From assembly GCF_027922005.1 (NCBI RefSeq), contig NZ_BSEV01000005.1, positions 186,001 through 250,000 on the forward strand: DNA of 64,000 bases, in the 5' to 3' direction. The first letter of the stretch is position 1. Every line of letters starts with the position of its first letter. Shown one piece after another: positions 1-8,476 of this stretch. Source of the DNA: Streptosporangium carneum (GTDB lineage: Bacteria > Actinomycetota > Actinomycetes > Streptosporangiales > Streptosporangiaceae). The translations under genes were made by a program, and so were the position numbers. Under the pieces are notes generated by a model. It saw only the letters and a list, made by a program, of their open reading frames with translations, was not told the origin of the DNA and did not search any database.

Positions 1-527
1 TCGGGCTGAAGTTCCGCGCCTACTACGAGGAGGGCGAGTCGGAGGGCTGGAGGCGGATGCTCAACATCTACATGCGGGTGCCGCTCGACCGCGCGATGGA
101 CGCCGCGTCACAGGAGTTCGAGTGGCGCGGACTGTTCAACGACCCCAAGGTGAAGCAGGCCTGGGAGGCCAGGGTCGGCGTGCTGGCCAGGCAGTTCATC
201 GAGGAGACCGGCGGCGCCGACTACTTCTGCAACCAGAACTACACGGGCAGCGGCGAGTGCGGTGACATCTCCCTGACCATCCAGAAGCCCGAGCCGCCGG
301 AGGCGCTGGTGAACGCCCTCGCCTCCGAGCAGGCGGCCAAGGCCGAGAACGTCGCCCAGACCCAGCGCAACGCCAAGGTCCGCACCGAGATCGAGTCCAT
401 CAAGGACCTCGTCAGGGTTCTGGGGCCGCAGGGCGCCGTGCTCTGGCAGGCCATCCAGAAGGGCCAGGTCTCCGTGGTCCCGATCCCGCAGGGCAGCAAC
501 CTCAACATCACTCCGCAGGGCCGTTAG
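1..527 (+). CDS. SPFH/band-7 domain protein, 3' part
   Basis: The reading frame is open from base 3 and closes with TAG at 525-527, giving the last 174 residues; the start lies before the window. The visible part has an early stretch like the end of an SPFH (stomatin/prohibitin) domain, with paired aromatic and acidic residues and a helix around PLDRAMDAASQEFEW. It continues into an Ala/Gln/Glu-rich helix (ALASEQAAKAENVAQTQ) typical of the coiled coil after an SPFH domain, and ends in a short hydrophilic tail. Such proteins scaffold membrane microdomains. The membrane anchor would be in the missing N-terminus, so the family call is moderate. Confidence 0.65.
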   Translation, partial: GLKFRAYYEEGESEGWRRMLNIYMRVPLDRAMDAASQEFEWRGLFNDPKVKQAWEARVGVLARQFIEETGGADYFCNQNYTGSGECGDISLTIQKPEPPEALVNALASEQAAKAENVAQTQRNAKVRTEIESIKDLVRVLGPQGAVLWQAIQKGQVSVVPIPQGSNLNITPQGR

Positions 528-676
528 ACGGCGGGCGGGGGCGTCCGCCGGGTCGCGCGCCGTCGGCGGGCGCCGGCCCGTCCGGCGTCGCCGCCCTGCC
601 GCCGCCCGCCCCGTCGGCGCTCCAGGCGGCGGACACGACGAAGGCGAGCCGGCCTCGAAGCTCAAATACCCAGAGC

Positions 677-1534
677 TCAAAGGCCCAGTTCGGAGCCGAA
701 GTCGTGTGCGATCTTCCGCATGCCCTCCGCGAGGTCCTCCCGGTCGAGTGCCTCGATCCGCTCGGCCGGGCCGGAGACCGACATGGCGGCGATCGTCCGT
801 CCGCCGTCGTGCACCCCCACCGCCAGACAGTGCACGCCGAGTTCCTCCTCGCCCAGGTCGAGGGCGTACCCCCGCTCCCGGACCCGACGCAGCTCGGCCA
901 GCATGCCGGGGAGGTCGGTGATCGTGTTGGCGGTCCGCGCGGGCATGCCGGTCCGCTCGACCAGCGACGCCACGTCGTCGTCGGTCCGGTCCGCCATGAG
1001 GACCTTCCCCACCGCGGTGCTGTGCGGCAGCACCCGCCTGCCGACCTCGGCGAACATCCGCAGCCTCCGCGGCGAGGGCGCCTGGGCGACGTAGACGACG
1101 AAGTCGCCCTCCATCACCGCCAGGTTGGCCGTCTCGCCGGACAGCTCGACCATCCTCACCAGGTACGGCTGCGCCCAGGTGGCGACCATGCGCTCGGCCA
1201 CCCCGCCCAGCCGTACCAGCGCGCCGCCCAGTGCGTAGCGGCGGTCGGACTCCTGACGCACGTAACCGCGGGAGAGCAGGGTGCGCAGCAGCCGGTGGAT
1301 CGTCCCGTACGGCAGGCCGGTCCCTGCCGCGATCTCGGAAAGGGCCGCCTCCCCGCCCCGCTCGGCCAGCGCCTCCAGCACGTCCAGCGCCCGGTCGACG
1401 GACTGCACCGTGCCGCCTGCGGCTCCCGCCCCGCCCCTGCCGGGGCCTCCCGCGTCCCGCTCGCCCGCGGGGGCGCCGCTCGTCCGTCCGGCACGTGGCG
1501 TGTCTGGACGGTCCTCGGGAAACTCAGCGTTCAC
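677..1534 (-). CDS. IclR-family transcriptional regulator
   Basis: About 285 residues. An N-terminal winged helix-turn-helix (VQSVDRALDVLEAL, then AALSEIAAGTGLPYGTIHRLLRTL) precedes an IclR effector domain containing ETANLAVMEGDFVVYV and HSTAVGKVLMA. The GTG at 1534 has GGAGG just upstream on the minus strand. A GTG at 1588 overlapping the glcF stop (GTGA) would add 18 residues and cannot be excluded. It is the last gene of the aceB-glcD-glcE-glcF cluster and reads the same way. IclR proteins commonly control glyoxylate and aromatic catabolism, so a local repressor or activator responding to glycolate or glyoxylate is the likely role; that is inference from position. Confidence 0.88.
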   Translation of the reverse strand: MNAEFPEDRPDTPRAGRTSGAPAGERDAGGPGRGGAGAAGGTVQSVDRALDVLEALAERGGEAALSEIAAGTGLPYGTIHRLLRTLLSRGYVRQESDRRYALGGALVRLGGVAERMVATWAQPYLVRMVELSGETANLAVMEGDFVVYVAQAPSPRRLRMFAEVGRRVLPHSTAVGKVLMADRTDDDVASLVERTGMPARTANTITDLPGMLAELRRVRERGYALDLGEEELGVHCLAVGVHDGGRTIAAMSVSGPAERIEALDREDLAEGMRKIAHDFGSELGL

Positions 1535-1584
1535 GCTACCTCCGTGCTCGTCGATCGGATGGCCGGAACGCCCCGACCCCGCGT

Positions 1585-2823
1585 TCACGGCACCCCCGTC
1601 AGGCCGCGCAGCGAGGCGTCCAGCACCTGGGCGGTGTGCGCGACGGCGATCGGTCCGGCGCCGAGGCGACGGACGGCCGAGGCGATCTGCATGGTGCAGC
1701 CGGGGTTGGCGGAGACCAGCAGGTCGGCGCCGGTGGCCAGCACCCGCTCCGCCTTGCGGTTCCCGAGGTCGCGGGCCGCCTCCGGCTGAAGGAGATTGTA
1801 GGTGCCCGCGGAACCGCAGCAGATCGACGACTCGGCGATCTCCTTCAGCCGGAGGCCGGGGACGGCGGTCAGCAGCGCGCGGGGCTCCGACCTGATTCCC
1901 TGCGCGTGCGCCAGGTGACAGGCGTCGTGGTAGGCCACGGTGAGCGGAAGCGGATGCCGTTCGGCCACGGGGCCGAGCGCGACGAGGAACTCCGCCAGGT
2001 CGACGGTCCTGATGGCCAGCGCCCGCTGCGCCCACTCGCCGTCGAGGAGGTCGGCGTACTCCTTCATGGTCGATCCGCAGCCGGCGGCGTTGACCACGAC
2101 CGTGTCCACGCCCGCGCGCTCGAAGGTCGCGATCGTCCGCCTGGCGAACCGCTCGGCCTGCTCCCGCCGCCCCGAGTGCAGCGACAGGGCTCCGCAGCAG
2201 CCCTGCGACGGCGGGATGACCACCTCGCAGCCCTCCATCGCCAGCACTCTGGCCGTGGCGGCGTTGACCTGGGGGAAGAACTCGCCCTGAACGCATCCGG
2301 TGAGCATCCCGACCGTGGCCCTGCGCCTGCCCCTGGCCGTGACCCTGCGCGGCAGCCGTATCCTGGCGGGGGCCGGGGGAGCGAGGTCGGCCATCGCGGC
2401 CAGGGACGGGTTGACCCGCTCCAGCCTCGGCGCGATCCGGCGGCGCAGTCCCGCGCTGAGCCGCAGCGGCAGCCGCATCGCGCGCAGCCGCCGGGGGTAG
2501 GGGAACAGCTGGAAGATCAGGGCCCGCAGCGCCCTGTCCTCGGGCCGTCTGACCTGGGTCCGTTCGACCTCGGCCCGCGTCTGCTCGATCAGCCGGTCGT
2601 ACCTCACCCCTGAGGGACAGGCGGGCACGCACGCCATGCATCCCAGGCAGGCGTCGAAGTGCCCGGCCATCTCCGGTGTCAGGGGCGTGCCCTCGACATG
2701 CTGCTTCATGAGGTGGATCCGACCGCGAGGGGAGTCCATCTCCTCGCCCCACAGAACGTAGGTCGGGCAGGCGGGAAGGCAGAACCCGCAGTGCACGCAG
2801 TCGCCGATCAGCTCGGGGTCCAT
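1585..2823 (-). CDS. glcF: Glycolate oxidase iron-sulfur subunit GlcF
   Basis: 412 residues. Two 4Fe-4S clusters of the CxxCxxCxxxCP type are visible at C9/C12/C15/C19 and C59/C62/C65/C69. Two CCG heterodisulfide-reductase-like repeats follow (QGCCGALSLHSGR and a C-terminal SSICCGSAG). This matches GlcF, which passes electrons from the flavoprotein GlcD to the membrane quinone pool during oxidation of glycolate to glyoxylate. It starts 2 bases after the glcE stop, so translation is probably coupled. The D-lactate dehydrogenase iron-sulfur subunit is a related alternative, but the glcD and glcE partners and the adjacent malate synthase favour glycolate. Confidence 0.92.
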   Translation of the reverse strand: MDPELIGDCVHCGFCLPACPTYVLWGEEMDSPRGRIHLMKQHVEGTPLTPEMAGHFDACLGCMACVPACPSGVRYDRLIEQTRAEVERTQVRRPEDRALRALIFQLFPYPRRLRAMRLPLRLSAGLRRRIAPRLERVNPSLAAMADLAPPAPARIRLPRRVTARGRRRATVGMLTGCVQGEFFPQVNAATARVLAMEGCEVVIPPSQGCCGALSLHSGRREQAERFARRTIATFERAGVDTVVVNAAGCGSTMKEYADLLDGEWAQRALAIRTVDLAEFLVALGPVAERHPLPLTVAYHDACHLAHAQGIRSEPRALLTAVPGLRLKEIAESSICCGSAGTYNLLQPEAARDLGNRKAERVLATGADLLVSANPGCTMQIASAVRRLGAGPIAVAHTAQVLDASLRGLTGVP

Positions 2824-2825
2824 CT

Positions 2826-4157
2826 TCAGATCCCTCCGACGAACCGGCCGGGGGACATCCTCCGGTCCGGGTCGAACCGTTCCTTGACCCGCCGCATCAG
2901 CGGCAGCGCGCTCACCGGCCCCCAGCGGTCCACCCCGCGGGCCAGCTCGTACGGCGCGGCGAGCACGGTCAGGCCGCCGCCGAGGCGGCCCAGGTCGTCA
3001 CGCATGGACGAGACGAAGGCCGCGAACGCCTCATGGCCGACGTCATGCGGCAGGGTGACCCTGAGAACCCCCGACGCCGCCGATCCACGCACCCGCGCGG
3101 ACAGTCCGCGTACCGCGACGGCCCGTATCGCGTCGCCCGTGCCCGCGGGCGGAACCCGCGCCTCCAGCAGCACGTCGTCGCCGGGCAGCGTGTTCCACCA
3201 GGCCGGTGCGGCCTCGCCGATCCGCGCGTCCCCGTGCCCGTCCGCCAGGGCCAGTACGGCCCGCGCCCGCTCCTCGGCCGCCGTCCCCTCCACGAGGGCG
3301 GCCACGGTGGGCCCGCCTCCCGGGCCGGGCCAGTCGACCTCGACGGCGCTCGGTTCCGCCTGGGAGGCCGCGAACTCGGCGGCGAGCGCGTCCAGGGCGG
3401 TGAACGCGTCCGGGGCGGCGAGCCCGGACGGGGAGGCGAGCCCGGACGGGGAGGCGGCCGTGTCCGGGAGGGCGTCCCCTTCGCCCGTCGCGGGCCTTTC
3501 CGAAGCCGGGGACGCGGGCGTCTCCACGGTGATCCAGCGGCGTTCCCTCGGGGCCGGATGGAGGCGGAAGACGGCCTCGGTGATGACGCCGAGCGTTCCG
3601 TACGAGCCGCAGAAGAGCTTGCCCAGGTCGTAACCCGCGACGTTCTTGACGACCCGGCCGCCCGACCTCGCGGTCGTGCCGTCGGCAAGCACGACGGTGA
3701 CGCCGATCAGCAGGTCGCGGGCGGTGCCGTACCTGAACCTGCGGGGGCCCGCGACCGCGGTGGCGAGCGTGCCGCCGACGGTGCCCGCGGGCAGCGGGTT
3801 GTCCAGGGCCAGCTCCTGCCGGAAACCGGGGAAGGAGGCCAGTGCGTTCACGGCGAGTCCCGCGCTGACCCTGACCACCAGGTCGCCGGGGGAGTGCTCG
3901 ACGAAGGCGCCGCCCTCGAGGGCGAGGCGGCGGGTGTCGACCAGCAGATCGCACCGCTCGGGCGGGTTTCCCCAGTTCAGCTTGGTCCCCTCTCCCGTGG
4001 GGACCACGGCGAGGTCGTGGGCGGCGCAGGCCCGCATCAGCGCGGCGACGTCCGCGGTGGTCTCGGGCAGCGCGACCCAGCGGGGCACGACCCCGGCCAC
4101 GGCGTCGTCGGCCCCGGCCCGCCGGAGCGTCACACCGGTCTCGCTCAGGGCGTCCAT
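2826..4157 (-). CDS. glcE: Glycolate oxidase FAD-binding subunit GlcE
   Basis: 443 residues. The N-terminal half carries the FAD_binding_4 (PCMH-type) fold with VVPTGEGTKLNWG, LPAGTVGGTLAT and GGRVVKNVAGYDLGKLF, all characteristic of GlcE, a second flavin-type subunit that lacks the large C-terminal cap of GlcD. The start ATG overlaps the glcD stop in a TGATG arrangement, which indicates coupled translation. A Ser/Pro/Ala-rich insert near residues 230-250 is encoded by an exact 18-bp tandem duplication and is not part of the fold. It works in the membrane-associated glycolate oxidase with GlcD and GlcF. Confidence 0.92.
   Translation of the reverse strand: MDALSETGVTLRRAGADDAVAGVVPRWVALPETTADVAALMRACAAHDLAVVPTGEGTKLNWGNPPERCDLLVDTRRLALEGGAFVEHSPGDLVVRVSAGLAVNALASFPGFRQELALDNPLPAGTVGGTLATAVAGPRRFRYGTARDLLIGVTVVLADGTTARSGGRVVKNVAGYDLGKLFCGSYGTLGVITEAVFRLHPAPRERRWITVETPASPASERPATGEGDALPDTAASPSGLASPSGLAAPDAFTALDALAAEFAASQAEPSAVEVDWPGPGGGPTVAALVEGTAAEERARAVLALADGHGDARIGEAAPAWWNTLPGDDVLLEARVPPAGTGDAIRAVAVRGLSARVRGSAASGVLRVTLPHDVGHEAFAAFVSSMRDDLGRLGGGLTVLAAPYELARGVDRWGPVSALPLMRRVKERFDPDRRMSPGRFVGGI
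3421..3456. repeat. Exact 18-bp tandem duplication inside glcE
   Basis: Two identical 18-bp units (3421-3438 and 3439-3456) lie head to tail in the coding sequence. Being 18 bp they keep frame and add one copy of a six-residue Ser/Pro/Gly-rich peptide to the linker of GlcE. Confidence 0.85.
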
Positions 4158-5614
4158 CAGAACTGCTCCGCCTGTCCTGACTCGACCAGCGGGTGCGCGC
4201 CTTTGCGCACTCCGGGAACCTCGCCGCACAGCCGCGGGGTCGGGAAGACCTTGCCCGGGTTCGACAGACCCAGGGGGTCGAAGGCGCAGCGCACCAACTG
4301 CATGGTGTCGAGATCGTCGTCGGAGAACATTTTCGTCATATATCGAGACTTGTCGACGCCGACGCCGTGTTCGCCGGTGATGGAGCCGCCGTGCTCGACG
4401 CAGAGGTCCAGGATCCTGCCCGAGACGAGCTCGGCCCGCTCGGCCGCGCCCGGCTCGCCGTCGTCGAACAGCACCAGCGGATGCAGGTTGCCGTCCCCCG
4501 CGTGGAAGACGTTGGCCACCCTGATGCCGTGCTCCCGCGACAGCCGGTCGATGTCCGCCAGCACCCCGGGCAGCGCGGTCCTGGGCACGACCCCGTCCTG
4601 CACGATGTAGGCCGGGCTGATCCTGCCGACCGCGGCGAAGGCCGACTTGCGGCCCTTCCAGATGGCCGCCCTCTCCGCGGCGCCGGCGGCGGTCCGCAGC
4701 TCGAACGCGCCGTTCTCCGCGCAGATCCGTGTCACCTCGCCGAACTGGTGCGCGACCTCGGGGGCGGGGCCGTCCAGCTCCACGATGAGCACCGCCCCCG
4801 CGCCCTCCGGGTAGGCGCAGGACACCGCGGCCTCGGCCGCCTCGATGGCCAGGGCGTCCATCATCTCGATCGCCGCAGGCAGGATGCCTCCGCCGATGAT
4901 CGCCGAGACCGCCCGGCCGCCCCGCTCGGTGCCGTCGAACGCGGCGAGCAGGGTCGTCACGGCCTGCGGGGCCCGCGTCAGCCGTACGGTGACCTTGGTG
5001 GTGACGCCCAGCGTGCCCTCCGAGCCGACGAAGGCGCCCAGCAGGTCGTAGCCGGGATCGTTCTCCGACAGCTCCACGATGTCGCCGTCCGGGGTGACGA
5101 TCTCCAGGGCCCGCACGTGGTTGACCGTGAAGCCGTACTTCAGGCAGTGCGCGCCGCCCGAGTTTTCCGCCACGTTGCCGCCGATGGAGCAGACCTGCTG
5201 GCTCGACGGGTCCGGCGCGTAGTAGTAGCCCTGGTCGCGGACGGCCTCGGTGATCGCCAGGTTGGTGACCCCCGGCTCGACCACGGCCCGCCGGTTCGCC
5301 AGGTCGATCGAGATGATCCTCCGCATCTTCGAGGTGACGATCAGCACCCCGTCGGTCCTCGGCAGCGCCCCGCCCGACAGGCCGGTTCCCGCGCCCCTGG
5401 CCACGAACGGCACGCCGTGCTCGGCGCAGATCCGCACCACGGCCGCGACCTGCTCGGCGGTCTCCGGCAGCACGACGACCCCGGGAGTCGCGCGGTGGTG
5501 GGTCAGGCCGTCGCACTCGTAGGTGCGCAGCCGTACCGGATCGGTGACCACGCAGCCGTGGCCGAGGAACTCCTGGAAGCGCCGGACCGGCTCTTCGAGT
5601 GTCTTCGCCGACAT
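4157..5614 (-). CDS. glcD: Glycolate oxidase FAD-linked subunit GlcD
   Basis: 485 residues, the normal length for GlcD. The FAD_binding_4 domain contains VPFVARGAGTGLSGGALP, CSIGGNVAENSGGAHCLKYG and GAFVGSEGTLGVTTK. The C-terminal FAD-oxidase cap contains NVFHAGDGNLHPLVLFD and ends SITGEHGVGVDKSRYM, with the His-rich motifs expected in glycolate/D-lactate oxidases. It oxidises glycolate (2-hydroxyacids) with FAD and hands electrons to GlcF. The gene follows aceB after a 141-base spacer that holds a strong hairpin, so glcDEF may be expressed at a level different from aceB. Confidence 0.93.
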   Translation of the reverse strand: MSAKTLEEPVRRFQEFLGHGCVVTDPVRLRTYECDGLTHHRATPGVVVLPETAEQVAAVVRICAEHGVPFVARGAGTGLSGGALPRTDGVLIVTSKMRRIISIDLANRRAVVEPGVTNLAITEAVRDQGYYYAPDPSSQQVCSIGGNVAENSGGAHCLKYGFTVNHVRALEIVTPDGDIVELSENDPGYDLLGAFVGSEGTLGVTTKVTVRLTRAPQAVTTLLAAFDGTERGGRAVSAIIGGGILPAAIEMMDALAIEAAEAAVSCAYPEGAGAVLIVELDGPAPEVAHQFGEVTRICAENGAFELRTAAGAAERAAIWKGRKSAFAAVGRISPAYIVQDGVVPRTALPGVLADIDRLSREHGIRVANVFHAGDGNLHPLVLFDDGEPGAAERAELVSGRILDLCVEHGGSITGEHGVGVDKSRYMTKMFSDDDLDTMQLVRCAFDPLGLSNPGKVFPTPRLCGEVPGVRKGAHPLVESGQAEQF

Positions 5615-5711
5615 CGCTCCTGCCTCCTTCCGTGTGCCCTGACCGTGTGTCCTGGACGCCCCGGAGCCCGGCGGCCCCGTCGCCGTCCCCGGAGACTCCC
5701 GCGTCCTTTTG

Positions 5712-5742
5712 GGGCGGGCGCCTCCTCGAGGGGCGCCCGCCC
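5712..5742 (-). terminator. GC-rich hairpin between aceB and glcD
   Basis: An 11-bp perfect inverted repeat (5712-5722 against 5732-5742) encloses CCTCGAGG, which can extend the stem. No T-run follows on either strand. It lies 14 bases after the aceB stop, so it could be a partial terminator or an mRNA-stability element separating aceB from glcDEF. Confidence 0.55.
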
Positions 5743-5755
5743 GGACCGGCGGTCC

Positions 5756-7342
5756 TCAGGGCATGCGGGCGTACGCGGGCAACGTCAGGAACTCCACGAA
5801 GTCGTCGTCGAGGGCGACCTCCTTGAACAGGGCGGTGGCCTGGGCGTAGCGGGCCTCGTCGTAGCCGGGTTCCGCGGCGATCCCGGCGAGTTCCTCGTCG
5901 ATGATCCGCTCGACGAGCTCCCTGGTGACCGTGGCGCCGGTGTCGGCGAGCTCGATGTCGTTGTGGATCCACTGCCAGATCTGGGAGCGGGAGATCTCCG
6001 CGGTCGCGGCGTCCTCCATCAGGTTGTGGATCGCCACCGCGCCCAGCCCGCCCATCCAGGCCGCGAGGTAGCGCAGGGCCACGTCCACGTTGTTGCGCAG
6101 GCCCGCCTCGGTGATGTCGCCCGGGGTCTTCGAGACCGCCAGCAGGTCGGCGGCGGAGACGGAGACGTCCTCACGCAGCCGGTCGAGCTGGTTGGGCCGG
6201 TCGCCGAGGACGCCGTCGAACACCTCTCGGCAGATCGGGACCAGGTCGGGGTGGGCCACCCATGAGCCGTCGAACCCGTCTCCCGACTCGCGGGTCTTGT
6301 CGGCGGTGACCTTCTCCAGGGCGACCCTGTTGACCTCGGGGTCGCGGCGGGAGGGGATGAAGGCGGCCATGCCGCCGATGGCGTGGGCGCCGCGCTTGTG
6401 GCAGGTGCGGACCAGGAGCTCGGTGTAGGCGCGCATGAAGGGGGCCGTCATGGTCACCGCGTTGCGCTCCGGCAGCAGGAACTCCCTGCCCCGGGTGCGG
6501 AACTTCTTGATCACGCTGAACAGGTAGTCCCATCGGCCCGCGTTGAGCCCCGCCGAGTGGTCGCGGAGCTCGTAGAGGATCTCCTCCATCTCGAACGCGG
6601 CCGGGTAGGTCTCGATCAGGACGGTCGCGCGGATCGTGCCCTGCGGGACGCCCAGCAGGTCCTGAGCCCTGACGAAGACGTCGTTCCAGAGGCGGGCCTC
6701 CAGATGGGACTCCAGCTTCGGCAGGTAGAAGTAGGGGCCCCTGCCCTTGGCGATCTGCCGTCGCGCAGAGTGGAAGAAGTAGAGGCCGAAGTCGACGATC
6801 GACCCGGAGAACGGGACGCCGTCGAGAGTGAGGTGCTTCTCCTCCAGATGCCAGCCGCGCGGGCGGACCACGATCGTGGCGAGCTCCTCGTCCGGCCGGA
6901 GCGCGTAGTCCTTGCCCCCCGCGGAGAAGTCGATCCTCCGGTCCAGCGCGTCACGCAGGTTGAGCTGGCCGTTGACGGTGTTCTCCCAGGTGGGGGCGTT
7001 GGCGTCCTCGAAGTCGGCCAGCCAGACCCTGGCCCCGGAGTTCAGCGCGTTGATCGTCATCTTCCGGTCGACCGGGCCGGTGATCTCCACACGGCGGTCC
7101 TCCAGGCCGGGAGCGGGCGGGGCGACCCGCCACTCGGACTCGCGGACGTGCCCGGTCTCCGGGAGGAAGTCGAGGGCGCCGCCCGCCGACAACTCCGCCT
7201 GACGCTCCTGGCGAGCCTGGAGCAGCTCGAGGCGCCGGGCGCCGAACTCGCGCTGGAGCGCGGCCGTGAAGGCCAGCGCCTCCGGCGTGAGGATCTCGTC
7301 GAACCGGTCTCCCGAAGGGCCGGTGATCTCAACGCCGTCCAT
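5756..7342 (-). CDS. aceB: Malate synthase A
   Basis: 528 residues, the expected size of the short (A) isoform. Signature segments include [20 protein letters not shown]-like [31 protein letters not shown] and [17 protein letters not shown]. It condenses glyoxylate with acetyl-CoA to give malate. As first gene of the block with glcDEF it would use glyoxylate made from glycolate. No isocitrate lyase is present in the window. AAGGA lies 5 bases before the ATG. A candidate promoter precedes it at 7391-7419. Confidence 0.95.
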   Translation of the reverse strand: MDGVEITGPSGDRFDEILTPEALAFTAALQREFGARRLELLQARQERQAELSAGGALDFLPETGHVRESEWRVAPPAPGLEDRRVEITGPVDRKMTINALNSGARVWLADFEDANAPTWENTVNGQLNLRDALDRRIDFSAGGKDYALRPDEELATIVVRPRGWHLEEKHLTLDGVPFSGSIVDFGLYFFHSARRQIAKGRGPYFYLPKLESHLEARLWNDVFVRAQDLLGVPQGTIRATVLIETYPAAFEMEEILYELRDHSAGLNAGRWDYLFSVIKKFRTRGREFLLPERNAVTMTAPFMRAYTELLVRTCHKRGAHAIGGMAAFIPSRRDPEVNRVALEKVTADKTRESGDGFDGSWVAHPDLVPICREVFDGVLGDRPNQLDRLREDVSVSAADLLAVSKTPGDITEAGLRNNVDVALRYLAAWMGGLGAVAIHNLMEDAATAEISRSQIWQWIHNDIELADTGATVTRELVERIIDEELAGIAAEPGYDEARYAQATALFKEVALDDDFVEFLTLPAYARMP

Positions 7343-7390
7343 GAGCTTCCTTTCCGCAGGGTGGAAAAACTCTTCTGAATTATGGAATCG

Positions 7391-7419
7391 ACGCTACTCG
7401 ATGGTCACTTACCGGTCAA
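7391..7419 (-). promoter_or_regulatory. Candidate aceB promoter
   Basis: On the minus strand TTGACC (7419-7414) and TAGCGT (7396-7391) are 17 bases apart, a good fit to an actinobacterial housekeeping promoter, about 50 bases ahead of the aceB start. Confidence 0.55.
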
Positions 7420-7423
7420 AAAC

Positions 7424-7440
7424 AGGGGTCCCCTAAGGGG
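7424..7440. promoter_or_regulatory. Overlapping palindromes upstream of the aceB promoter
   Basis: AGGGGTCCCCT (7424-7434) and CCCCTAAGGGG (7430-7440) are overlapping 11-base palindromes just upstream of the aceB -35. They could be a binding site for the IclR regulator encoded at the end of the operon; this is inference from position and symmetry. Confidence 0.35.
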
Positions 7441-7576
7441 TCGTGTCCGGGGATTCCCCGATGAAGGGCGGTGCCGTGTTCGGCGACAGTTGGGACGGCT
7501 CCCTCCGAGGAGGGAGCGGAAGGACCGCTCGTCAGAGGGAAGCGAACGGCTTTTCGGGAAATCAAGGATTGGGCTC

Positions 7577-8266
7577 ATGAAGAAGAACGTGATCGTTGCG
7601 GGGGCGCTCCTGGGCTCGGTCCTTGTGCTGTCCGGCTGCCGCCTCGACGTGGGCCTCGGAGAACGGAACCAGGCCGTCGTCTCCTACGACGTCGGCGACG
7701 CCGTCACGGCGCTCGAGGCGTACACGGGCGCGGGGGACATCGTGGTCAACGAGTCCGACCGTTCCGGAGTCCGGGTGACCGAGACGATCCGCTGGAATGG
7801 CGACAAGGCGGACCAGCCCAAGACCGAGCACCCCGTCGACGGCGGCACGCTCACGTTGCGCCACGACTGCTCGAACTGCACGATCGACTACAAGGTCGAG
7901 GTTCCCAAGGGGCTGAAGGCCACGCTGGAGTCCGGGGCGGGAGACGTCACGCTGCGCTCGCTGACGGGTGAGGTGGACGCGACCGCGACCTCGGGCGACA
8001 TCGAGGCCGGCGCCCTGGGGACCAAGAAGCTCGTCGCGACCACCGGCGCGGGCAACGTCGAGATCAGGTTCGCCGTCGTACCCGAGCGCGTGGAGGTCGA
8101 GACCGGTGCGGGCGACGCGACCCTGTGGCTGCCCAAGGGAAGCTACAACGTGTCGGCCAAGACCGGCGCCGGAGACAGGACCGTCAACGTCGACAAGGAC
8201 CCGTCCTCCCAGAGCAGCGTCTCGGTGCAGACCGGCGCGGGCGACGCCAAGGTCCTGCCCGCCTGA
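7577..8266 (+). CDS. DUF4097-type beta-helix lipoprotein
   Basis: 229 residues. A signal peptide ends in a lipobox (LSGC, Cys21), so it should be exported and lipidated. The mature part is a chain of short repeats around TGAGD/SGAGDVT/TSGDIEAG/TGAGNVE, each about 17-20 residues, as in the DUF4097 adhesin-like beta-helix family of unknown function. One internal CSNC pair could form a disulfide or bind metal. ATG 7577 is chosen because it begins the signal peptide and AAGGA precedes it by 8 bases. It appears to be a single-gene unit, divergent from aceB and ended by a hairpin at 8299-8341. Confidence 0.8.
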   Translation: MKKNVIVAGALLGSVLVLSGCRLDVGLGERNQAVVSYDVGDAVTALEAYTGAGDIVVNESDRSGVRVTETIRWNGDKADQPKTEHPVDGGTLTLRHDCSNCTIDYKVEVPKGLKATLESGAGDVTLRSLTGEVDATATSGDIEAGALGTKKLVATTGAGNVEIRFAVVPERVEVETGAGDATLWLPKGSYNVSAKTGAGDRTVNVDKDPSSQSSVSVQTGAGDAKVLPA

Positions 8267-8298
8267 GGCGGGCCGGACACGGCGAACCCGCTGCCGGG

Positions 8299-8341
8299 GA
8301 CGCGAGGGGCCCGCGGTCCCGGGCGGGCGTCCCCTCGCGCG
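8299..8341 (+). terminator. Hairpin after the DUF4097 gene
   Basis: CGCGAGGGG (8301-8309) pairs with CCCCTCGCG (8331-8339) 32 bases after the stop codon. There is no T-tract, as is usual for GC-rich actinobacterial terminators. Confidence 0.5.
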
Positions 8342-8476
8342 GCGAGGTGACGCCTCCACGGGCAGGTGGACGTCTGCTTTCGTGGCGAACGGGTGGATAA
8401 CCAGATGAAGTGTCTGGCGTTCGCATGACACCATCTTGGGGAAGAGACCTGAGGTGTTCAGGCGTTCTCATAAGAG

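Noticed and set aside
4193..6265. 690-codon plus-strand frame opposite glcD and aceB
   Set aside because: Antisense shadow of two well-identified enzymes in GC-rich DNA; no recognisable domain.
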